Positions 32,601 through 44,600 of a stretch of 64,000 nucleotides of DNA are shown one piece after another. The notes under the pieces are model-generated. The model was not told the origin of the DNA. It worked only from the letters and a program-made list of their open reading frames with translations, and searched no databases. Numbering within the stretch: the stretch's first letter is position 1; the number at the start of each line of letters is the position of its first letter. Source of the DNA: Prosopocoilus inquinatus (taxonomy: Eukaryota > Arthropoda > Insecta > Coleoptera > Lucanidae); NCBI GenBank assembly GCA_036172665.1, contig CM069874.1:54976707-55040706 (forward strand). The letters run 5' to 3'. Both the position numbers and the translations under genes were made by a program.

Positions 32601-35600
32601 ATAGATTCTAGTTTACGTGGGATCAAAAAAGACCCCAGACGGGCGGCGAGGGTTAAAAGAGATGTGAAATTATAATAACAATGCTTTTATTAATATATTA
32701 AAGGTAAAGAAAAATTACTATGTGGGGGCAGGTTCAGATTTGGTTCTAAAATACAATCTGATCTACCACCTGGACCCTAATTTTAACATTAGATGAGAAA
32801 AAAATATGTGTATAATATTGTAATTAATACATGGTTCTTTAATGTAATTTGAAACACATTTTCTGGGTCATAGGGTAAAAGTTTCCCCTTCGAGTTTGAC
32901 GTCCGTGTCCCATTTTTAGTCCGTGGCCCAGGTGTTGAACCTGGTACCGTCGTCGACGACATAGTACTCAACATAGACTTAGCCCCAACGTTCCTGGACA
33001 TAGCCGGTGTAGAGGCACCCTTACACATGGATGGGCGTTCGGTCCTTCCCCTATTTTTAAACAATCGTAAACGAATGAAATGGCCGGACACGTTCCTCAT
33101 AGAAAGGTAATAATAAACACAACGCGATGGAGTTTCTATTTATTTGGCTTTTTATGTCCAGTTCTGGACGAAGGGAAAGTACCGAATCCAAATCGAAATC
33201 CTTCAAATATTCAGCTAAAGCTAACGCCGCTGCCGTTAATCTAACGACCCCTACCCCATTTACCACCGGGGCTTTCGAAAGGATAATCAACGAAACCGCC
33301 GGTACGTCTACGACGACGTTGCAGTATGCGACTTCCGGTTACATTGCACCCACCACACCACCACCACCCCCAAGAAAGATATTTGAATCAGGCGAAGAAA
33401 TCTCTGATTTAGACCGTTTTGACGATGATGAAAACATGGACGATGTGGATGGCATCGAAGATGTTGATGATATAGATGACGGCAACGATGACCTAGAAGA
33501 CGATGATAAAGACGTTTTGAAAGGTATTTGTTAACGGTCTACAGAAGTTTTATTCGTTTCTTTTAATTTAACAAATCAAATTTAATAGTTAATACGATAA
33601 AGAATTGTTTTGCTTTAGGTGGAGAATCTCAATTGGACAATCAACTTCTGCCGCAAGTGCTACCCAGCAACAAATTGGAAAGACTCGCAATAGAATGCTT
33701 GCAACCGGAATTCCAGATGCCCTGTCAACTTGGACAAAAATGGTATTGCCAACTTGAGTATGGAAGATGGAGGAAGCACAAGTGTAAATCTCAGTTACCC
33801 TACACAAAGCCTAAACCCTATAGGAATTGCGCGTGTTTCACTGCTGAGAAGCTTGTGTATAAAAAATTGCCGGTAAGTTGATTTTTTACCAGAGAAGAGA
33901 AAAAGAATTTCTATTAATTAACACTGAAATTTGATAAAATGCATCAAATAAATAAACAAATTAGATATCTTAAAAATTAAAATTAAAGAAATTTTTTACT
34001 AACAAGGCGCTAATTGAAACACCGTGACGATATTAGACTGATTGATTAAAAATCACGTATAAACGGGCGGAACATTAACGCTTCGATTTAGACCCCAACG
34101 TCGAGTCGGACTGCCGCTATCTCAAACTGGTTTCAGGCAGTTCACTTTCTTAGATCCTCCGTTTGGTTATAACCAATCAATCCTTACTAATCCGTGGCTG
34201 GTCTTTTTATAACTCTTAAAATTATTAATTTTCATACACATATTTGCCTTTGTACCAAATTAAAAGAGGAAAATTTAATAAACAGAATATCTTTTACTGC
34301 ATCACCCTGTATATCGAAATCGAAGCATTTAAGGGTAAATGTTTCTAGAATTTTTTTTTTTTTTAAATGAGCTCAGAATCACCTGTTCCTTGTTTTTACA
34401 ATCACTAAGTTACATTTAGCTACTTATTTTGTAAATAAAGATTGAGATAATAATAATAATATTTATGTATCCAGAGTTTAAAGAAAATTAAGGAAAATGA
34501 TATTTAAACAAATTTAGCAATTCTCTTTCTCTGCTTATTTTATTGACTCAAATATAGTAAAACCGAAACAGAATTCCTTTTCCTTATTTAATTTGTTAGT
34601 TTATATTATCACTGTATTTGTTTGAATTTTGTTTTAGTATAATGTGACTTCCAAACGCAATCAAAAGCTTCCTCGAATAAAAAGAGACATCGAACTAAAC
34701 CAACTGCTTTTCGAATCATCTGGAGAAGAAAAGCTAATCAATTTAAACGTCAGACAAAAACGTGATTCTTTAACTCACGTTGACTCGGTTATGGCCAACA
34801 TCCAAAACAAATTAAGTGGATTACAGGTAAAAAAAAAATTGCTGCTTGTCAGTGGTTTTTTTAAATTTATTTCGTTATTGTTGCCAGGCGGTCAATGCAA
34901 GCTTCTCAGAAGCGCAAATTCCTAAGCCTAACCTGGAAACTAACGCAATTCTGGACACAACTCCGGGATGCATTGTTCTATCCAAGGGCAGAATAAACTG
35001 CTCAACGGAGATCTACCACGACCGGAAAATGTGGAGAAAATCCAGGCATCAAATAGACAGTGAAATCCAACGCTTGAAACAGAAACTTGAAAACCTGAAG
35101 GAAATACGAAGACATTTGAAACACACCAAACCAAACAGTAATGATGATGATGATGATGATGAGGAGGAGGGGGAGGATAATGATGAAGAAGTTGAAGATG
35201 AGGATAGTAACGAATTTAACTCAACGCACAATACATTCAGTAATAACGTCAATACTAATTATAACACAGATCAATTTGTCGCGAACGGTGTGAATCTCAC
35301 AGAAAAAACTGTTACAAGAAATTTCAACTTGTTTGAGCTTGCCACAGTGAGAAGTCAGAGGAAACGAAAGAAATATCCTGAAGAATCGGTGTCTTCGAAG
35401 CCCGGCAAAAGAAGAAAGCTTAAAGGCGATTTTAATATAACGACCGAAAGTGATTTGACTGTTGTTAATGTGACTGATTTTGATGGTTTGATCGCCAATC
35501 TTAGTCTGACCACGGAGGTTCCTAAAATTCAGCTTACGTCTCATCACAGACACCACCATAATTCTCACAGGTTTCACACCACAACGACAAAACTTGCTGA

Positions 35601-38600
35601 AAATTTTGAAGTTACAACCGAAAATAGAGCAAATAGAAAATCTACTACCATGGTAGTTACAACGAGTGCGGCTCCAGATGTTACCGTCAGTCCAACAACT
35701 CCAAAGGTAATTTTGTTTTTCTAAAGCACTTGAAAATCGATTTCAATTTCAATTATTTTTGTTTTTCTAATGCACTTCAAAGTAAGTCTTTTTCCCAGGC
35801 GTCAACTTATGAAACGCAAACAGAAGGTCCACAAGAAGAGCACTGCTATTGCGCCTCGGACGAACACGACCTGGAGCGTGAGAACAAAAGAAAACTTAAA
35901 GAAGAACGACAGATTAAGAAGCAGCGAAAGTTAAAGAAAAAACTGCAGCTCGAAAAGGAGTGCTTATCAGAGAAAATCCACTGTTTCAGACATGATAATG
36001 ATCATTGGAAGACAGCGCCTCTATGGACTGCAGGACCATTTTGTTTCTGCATGAACGCCAACAATAACACTTATAATTGTGTCAGGACAATTAACGCTAC
36101 CCACAATCTACTTTACTGTGAATTTATTACAGGAATGATAACTTACTACAATCTCAGGATTGGTAAGATGAACCATCCACCCTCACTGATTTTATGATTT
36201 CCAAAATTTGTTTTAGATCCTTTCGAATTGCAAAACCGAGTTGACCAACTAAAGCCTGAAGAGAAGTCTTACCTGCATGATCAATTACAAACCTTAATGG
36301 CATGCAGAGGTAGATCATGCACGTTAAGCCATCACCACAACAACGTACACATGTCTTTGTTGAATCGCAACAAGCCAAACATTCTCCCCTTACACTCTGC
36401 ATTGGCACAGCCTCAGCAGAGGTTTAACAAGCGAAGAAAACATGATGATTTTGGCAACGGTAAGGCCTTGTTATTATCATTCTCGTCAGAAATTATTGCT
36501 TGTTGAACTGCTTAGGGTTTTCACACAGGAAAATTCTGTTGTAAATTTTAATATTTAATCCGTTTGACGCTTAAATCATCGTAACAATTCATAGGTAAAG
36601 CAAATAATAATGAATTGTATATTTAGTGGCCCGATCGCTTCCATTATCGCAATCTGAATACCCATCGCGATCTCAATACGATCACGCCAGTCGAGATTAC
36701 AAAGAACCAAAGTGAGTATTCATTCTCATTCACGGGCACGACGTTACGGCATGGGTTTGCACCTTACTAATATGTACAGGGTGTTTGCAAAATAAGTGCA
36801 AAATTTTTAACCACAGTAAAACTCGTATAACAAAAGAAATTCCTTTATCTGTCCCTTATTCGGCGCTCATGAAATAACAAAAGAGAAAGCTTAAGGAACT
36901 TTCTTTATTGATCGTAGACAGTAAACATCGCGGTAATGATTAAGACGCAAGACACACTCACCGAATATCATCTGTGTTGTGGATCACATTCAAGCAAACG
37001 TTCACTATTAGACATTTAGAAATGTATATATCGTGTCCCTGGATAGAGTTCGCGATACGTATAATGGACCAAACATTTTTTAATTCAGATTTCATATTTT
37101 ACAGTTCAGGTCTGCTTTGTGCGAAATGAATTTGTGTCAAATTTGACCTGGAAAGTTTTGAAGGTGGCGGAATTAACACATGAAGATATAAATTATGTGT
37201 AGGCAAAGTGGTATTCCTTTTGAATTTAGGAGAAAAGTTTTCTAAATTAAAGTAATTCCCGCTTGAAATTATGGAGATATACTATATTTCAACGTTCTAT
37301 TCATTCATTTGTTTTTTTTTCCACTTCATAATTACATCACTTTTAATCTAATTATTTTTTTTTCATTCACATATTTTATATGGTACTCGTAAAATTTAAT
37401 TTTTCTCACTTTTTTATATTATACAGTGACTGGCAGAAAGTTGGCTACATATGGGAAAATTCTTTATTGATTTCTTAAAGAAATTTATTTATGAAAACTC
37501 CTCTGCATCTTGCAAAATTAAGATGCACGTATCAGAGTTTGAATACCTCCTATCATATACCGAGGAATTCAAAGTATTTGAATTCGACATAAGAGTAAAG
37601 TACCTTTATTTTCAACGTTACGTGGAAATTCTATTTGGAAAAGTTACTCAAAATTATTATAGTATTTCAAATATGAAATCATGGCTATCTATGATGAAGA
37701 AAATAATTTCACATACTTTTCAATTTTTCTCGTACCAACGTGAGCGTCGTAGAATTTTGAATGTGTAGAGCTGGACGTTTCTACAAGTGTGACATGAACA
37801 TACTCCGAGATTTGTCCTTTGCTGAACTATTAACTAGAGATTATGATTAATAACATAGATGCCTTAAAAATTAAAATTTTTTGTAGCCAAATTATTTTTT
37901 TCCATCATAGGTAGCTATGATTTCATATTTGAGATCTCATGATCATTCTGAGTAACTTTTCCAAATAAAATTTCCACGTACAGTGGACAATGTCGATTTC
38001 AAATGTTTTTATTTCCTCGATATATGATACGAGATTTTCAAATTTTGATATATGCATCTTGAGTTTAAAAAGATGCAGGAGCTTTCATAAAGAATAAATT
38101 TTTCTGAGAAATCAATAATAAAGAATTTTCCCTTGTGTAGCCAACTTTCTGCCGGCCACTATGTACTGGTGTCCCAAACCTCTGGAAAAGTCCAATAATG
38201 GTCCTTTAAATTCATTTTATCAAGAAAAGGTCTTAGCAAAAGTTGTGTAGGTTTTCATTACGCATAATTTAAAATTATTTTCAAATATACAGGCTGTTAC
38301 AAACCTATCTTATCATTTCTTTAAATTGAGCACTATATACTAGTGTTTCAAATTGGGTGTGCGCTGAGGGATCTCCTAAACCGTAAGAGATACAAATTCG
38401 GTTAAATGGAAGAAAAGTTGCACAAATCAATGCCTAATTCGTATCCATTGAGAGAATGATTTTGTTCTCATTTCTTCTTGAGTTATTAATAAAAATGTGA
38501 AAGAATCGATTTTTTTTTCTCTCTGTATCTCTTTTATTATACTTAATTTTGAAATTCTGATTTAACTTTCTACAGGCACTTTTTGATTCTGCTTCGAATA

Positions 38601-41600
38601 GAGGCAGCAGAATTTAAGTCAAACGTTTCGTCTTTCCACGACCATCATCAGTTTCGATTTTTTAAATACAACTTATGTTTTTTTATTATTCTATTCGATA
38701 GCATTTTTTCTCCTGATTGTAATGATGTATCACACTTAATAGTTGATATTAAAGCTTAAATAATTCAGATTTTATATGAAAATTTTGTTTAATATAATTT
38801 AAAGTTTTTGGTTCATTTTCTTATCTTTTTATTGTTCTATTCGAACTTTCTTCTGATGATTTCAGTTATGTATAATAATACTTAATAACTTTTTTTTTCA
38901 AGTAGTTCAAATATGACCAAAAAGCTGATACAGTTTCGTCATGTTTTTCTTAATAAGTAAATTTATTCCTAATTACTTTTCTTATTTATTAAATATAATA
39001 TAAACTAATATTCAATTATCGGAAGAGGAAAAATGAATAAATATTAACTAAATGATATTAGATGATTAACACCAATCAAATAAACAGTCAAATAAACATA
39101 TTAAATTACAAGAAAAAATAAATAACTTGAATAAAAATTATAGAAGAAAAACATAAATGTGTGAAATAAATACAGTGAAATAAATAAATTAAAGTAAATT
39201 CTCGAAATGTCTTCCACTGTTTTCAGGACACACATTCGTTCTTAAAACAGTGTATTGTCTAGCGTGTCGAATATGAATTCGCGAAACATTTCTACAAGAA
39301 CCTGATATTTGCCTTCTTAGTTCCTCCTTACTATTTATCTTAATGCTAGTCACTGTTTCAATATCCAAAATATAAAGCCTATTTTATCCTGTTTAAATTA
39401 TGGATAGTGGTCCCGATATAACGTGCCAAACTTCAACTAGTCAAAACGAATGACAATATTTAGTTCCATTTTTGAGCTTAACCATATTTAAAAAAAATAA
39501 AGATAGTGAAGTGTTGAGAGCCACTGAGTGCCAAATAAATTAAAAAAAATACATTGTTATAGAATGTATCAAAATTATTACAAAAATATTCGTTTTTAGC
39601 CACCAATGCTAGGCAGGTAGAAGGCACTATTCAGTAATATCTAAATATATTTTTAGTATAATTAATCTTTTTCCTTTCACCCAACAGTGCGAGTTAAAAT
39701 TAAAAACTAGACTTTTACATTCTATACCAAAGCTGAGGTACTAGTCTAGCAAGTTATTTTAGAACCACCTGATATTTGTCGGTAAAAGTTCATTTTCGTA
39801 AGTGCAGTGCATTATTAAAACAACGATACAGAAAAACTTGTTCTATTCGATAGCATTTTTTGTCCTGATTACAATGATATATCACACTTAATAGTTGATA
39901 TTAATCTGAAGCTTAAATAATACAGATTTTATATGAAAATTTTATTTAATAACATAATTTCAAATTTTTTGTTCCTTTTCTTATCTTTTTATTATTCTAG
40001 TCGAAAGCATTTTTTCTTTTGATTTCAGTGAGTATAATACTTAATACCTTTTTTTCAAGTAAAGTTGGAATATGACAAAAAAACTGTTATCGTTTCATCA
40101 TAATTAATTATCATAATTACTTAACAAGTAAATTTATTCCTAACCTCTTTTTTTATTTGTTAAGTATTTGCAACAACATTCAGTTGTCGGAAGAGGAAAA
40201 GTCAATAAATATTGACTAAATGATATGAGGTGGTTAACACAAACCAAATAAACATCAGTATAAACATATTAAATTACAAGAACAGAATAAATAAATTGAA
40301 TAAAAATTATAGACGAAGAACATGACTCTGTGAAATAAATAAAGTGAAATAAATAAATTAAAATAAATCCTCGAAATGTCCTGCACTGCTTTCAAGACAC
40401 AGATTTGTTCTTAATCCTATGTGTTGTCTAGCGTGTCGAACATGAATTCGCGAAACATTTCTGTAAGAATCTAATATTCGCCTTCTTAGTTCCTCCTTAT
40501 TATTTATCTTAATACTAGTGACTGTTTCAAGGTCCAAAATATAAAGCCTACTTTATCCTGTTTAAATTATGGATGGTGGTTCCGATATAATGTGCCAAAC
40601 TTCAACTGGTTAAAACGAGTGAACTTAACCATATTTTAAAAAAAATAAAGATAGTCAAGTGTTGAGAGCCACTGAGTGCTAAAGAAATTTAAAAAAATTA
40701 CATGTTATAGAAAGTATCTTTCAAATTTATCAGAAAAACATTCGTTTTTAGTGTCAATGTTTTTGTAGAAGGCACTATTCAGTAATATCTAAATATTTTT
40801 AGTATAATTAGTATTCACTTTTTCTTTTAATCCAACAGTGAAACAGAGAATAAGAAAATCGATTTTTTCACATTTTCATTAATATCTCAAAAAGAAATAA
40901 GGAAAAAATTATTCTTTCAATGGATACGAATTAGGCATTGATTGTGCAACTTGTCTTCCATTTAACTGAATTTGTATCTCTTACGGTTTAGAAGATCCCT
41001 TCAGTGCACACCCAATTTGAAACAGCCGGTATTTTATTGCAGTTTCGGTTAGACCTTGAAGAGACGATAAAAATGATATAACATTATACTTACTTACTTT
41101 TGATATTTAACGACTTATTTTTAATTTTATGCAAAAAATGTTTGATCGTCTGTCAAATTGTCAATTTTAATGATACGACAATCAACCTTGGACCAAAATA
41201 TTTTTAGTTCTCTCTACTTTCACAATATTCATAATTTTTAAAAGCCTAGCGACTATCAACAACACTACGATTCAGTTTACGTATTGTAAAATTAGTAATT
41301 TTTTTCTAATGAAACAGCCTGTATATTATAGTATATTTGGAAAGTACTTTCTACGAGCTTTCCAACCATATTATATTTTATGGTCTTAAGATTTATGACT
41401 TGGCTGTTATTATCACTTCTCGATAATATTTTTATTCGTCTCAGAAATATTGTATTTGCTGTATCATTCAAGACATTTATCCAAACAGTTTATTTTTGTT
41501 CAAATTAGCAATTTCCTTGTCATTGTTTTAGCGGTTGCAATAAAAATATGGAATATATACAGGAACTGAACGATTTTCACTAAATAATTCCAATTACACT

Positions 41601-44600
41601 ATGAGAGCGAATAGAAACGATTTATTTACACGTTAAAAAGTTCCACTATTTTGAAGCTGCATATAAAAAAAACAAATTGAATCTTTGAACATTTTTTACA
41701 CATTAACTAAGAAAAAACAAAATGTCTCCAGTCACAAATAGGTTTACAAAATCATAAAAATTTAAACTATTAAAAAAAATTTAAAGGAACTTTGCCATAT
41801 TCCTAAACACACATTTTTTTATCTTTGCATGTGACGGGTAGATCTCTATACCCTTGTTTCTTTACATATCCTCGTAAACTAAGAATAGTAAAGGTGAAAG
41901 CATTTTAGTAATAGTTTTTTTTTAATTTATTTCATGCTAGTAATAGAATATATCTTTTTATGCGTATTTCAACAGATACGTTGCCCATTTTTTATCATCC
42001 ACGCACGCACACTCAATGGTTGATATGAGCCAAAGAATATTTTCATTGAATCTCTAATAGAAATGAAGATAGTAGCTCGGCGGTCGAAATACGTATCTTT
42101 GACTATAAACAAATTGTAATAAGAGAACATTTTTTCATTTGTTTACTCATGTCCCCATAAAAGAAGTCGAGAAAGAAATTTGGTAACCATAGAGACCACT
42201 TTAAAGCATTACCATGTTCTATCCAGAGATTATCCAACCGATTCGTAATATGTTCTTTCATGACAGGAATTGCCTAAAAAAAAGTCGTTCAGGTCCTGAA
42301 TTCATTTACTTATTTTCATTTAAATCACTAAAAGTATGGTATTTGTATGAATAAATATCCTAAAGGATTCTGAGACTTATGAAAATATTTTACACCACTT
42401 TCCTTAAGTTGATTATGGAAAAGTGATAATAACTCACAAGTTATAAATCTTAAGACCGTCGAATATGGTATGGTTGGAAAGCTCGTAGAAAGCACAATCC
42501 AAATATACTATAATACACAGGTGTTCCATTTGAAAAAAAATACTAATTTCACAATACACGCACTGAATCAGGGTGTTGTTGATAGTCGCTAGGTTTTTAA
42601 GAATGATGAATATTGTAAAAGTAGAAAGATTTAGATATATTTTGGTCCAAGGTTGATTGTCGTATCATTAAACTTGACAACTTGGCAGACGATCAAACAT
42701 GACCCATTTTTTGCATATTATTAAAAATAACTCGATAAATACCACAAGTGAGTAAGTATAATGTTATATCATTTTTATCGTCTCCTCAAGGTCTAACTGA
42801 AACTGCAATAAAGTGTATAGTGTTCCATTTAAAAAATGATAAGTTAGGTTTGTAACTCATTGAATGAACAGCCTGTATATTTGAAAATACTTTTAAATTA
42901 CCCAGAATGGAAACCTACACAACTTTTGCTAAGGCGTTTTCTTGATAAAATGAATTTAAAGGGCCATTATTGGACTTTTCCAGAGGTTTGGACACCCTGT
43001 ATGTGTGTTTAGTTACTTTTTTGTAATTTTGTTCTCAATTTGCCTTTTTTATCCAAATTTGGGTTAGTTCTTTTTTAAGTAATTGTTTGGTTTAAATTTA
43101 AGCGATCGCCTTTCGTTTCTGATTTTTATTTTATTTTTTTCAAAATTTTCGACGAGAATCCCCCAAACATATTTTGATTTTTGTTCTTCGATTTCTAATT
43201 TGATTAGATTTGGGATTTCTTCTTTTTATTATTTTTATTAATTTTTTATTTATTTGTTACTTGCGCAAAGAACATTCTCTATTTGTGTTTTGGTTTTTTA
43301 TCAAAATTCCTCGATTGCCTTTTGTTTTCGCTTTTTTTAAATTTATTAAAACACGAGTGTTAATTATGTGTATTATTATTAACGTCTTGTAAGTTAGAGC
43401 GAATTTCTTATGTTTCTAAGATTTGTTGTTGTCTTTGTTTGTTGCGTGCGCAAAAAATATTCTGTTTTCCTTTTTCCTTTTTTTTTTAAGCGATCAATTT
43501 GTATTCTTCAACTTTCCTTCATCTAGTCCAGTGTTAGGCTTTCTTTTTATTTCGATTGATTTTTTTTTTGGTTTGAGTTTAAGCGTTCGTTTTTTGTTTA
43601 CCATGAATCGATATTTTCAGTTTCTAAAATTTGTTTTTATTCATTTTTCATTTCCTTTAACAATATAGTTCGATTGTCTTTTGTTTTTTTTTCTTTGTTT
43701 AATTTACGTTTAGTTACTTTTTCCTATTTTCTTCTGAATTTGTCCAGATTTTATCCAAATCGGGGTTAGCCTTTTTTAAAGTAATTTTTTGAAGAAGAGA
43801 ATTTCACCTAACGTACTTTCAGGGTTTGAGATTTCTTGTTTTTTAATTAATGCGATCGTCTTTTGTTTCTGAAATTTATTAATTTTTTGTTTGTTGCTTT
43901 CGCAAAGAACATTCTGTGTTTTTTATATTTTTTAGCAATTTAGTTCGATTCTCTTTTGTTTTTTCTATTTTATTTTATTTTTAAAAAATTTTAATTTATT
44001 TTCAATTTGCCTTTGTCTCTTTCCGGGTTACGTTTTTCCTTTATTTTGACTGATCTTTTATTGTTTAAGTTTAAGCGATCGCTTTTGTTTCTAAAATTTG
44101 TTGTTTATTTTTCTCCAAATTTTCGAAAAAGAATCCTCCTCAAGATAATACTATTGTAATCCAGTTGTATTATTCGATTTTTATTCATTTGATTGATTTT
44201 CGTGATCGCCTTAGGTTTCTGAAATTTGTTTTTCTTTTTTCTTTTTTCATTTTATTTAGAAACATTGTTTTTTTTGTTTTTGTTTTTCTATTTGCATTTT
44301 GTTATTTTTATTTTGACTATTTATAATTCAGTACAGTTGTAAGAAATTAACGCCGTCAGATGCTGACAGGGGTGGACTGTTATTTTATTTGTATTTTGGT
44401 CAATAAATATGTAGATGGTGTTAATTATTTTACAATTTTACTGAAATATTATTTATGTTAATAATTTTCCGTAATTCAATTTTTTTTCTGGAATGTTGGA
44501 ATTTGGCATGTCTCCGTAAATTCAAAAGGTAGGCAGCTTTACCTACACAGATTTTATTTCTTCTTGTGTTAATTCCACTTCCTTGAAGAAATTGGAAGAC

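Noticed and set aside
32789..33100. 103-codon minus-strand frame
   Set aside because: Antisense shadow of Sulf1 exon b (32874-33106).
37451..37768. 105-codon open frame
   Set aside because: Arm of a foldback MITE, repeated inverted at 37890-38161; no domain.
43210..43668. Phe/Leu-rich frames
   Set aside because: Product of the T-rich tract; low complexity with no signal of a membrane protein family.
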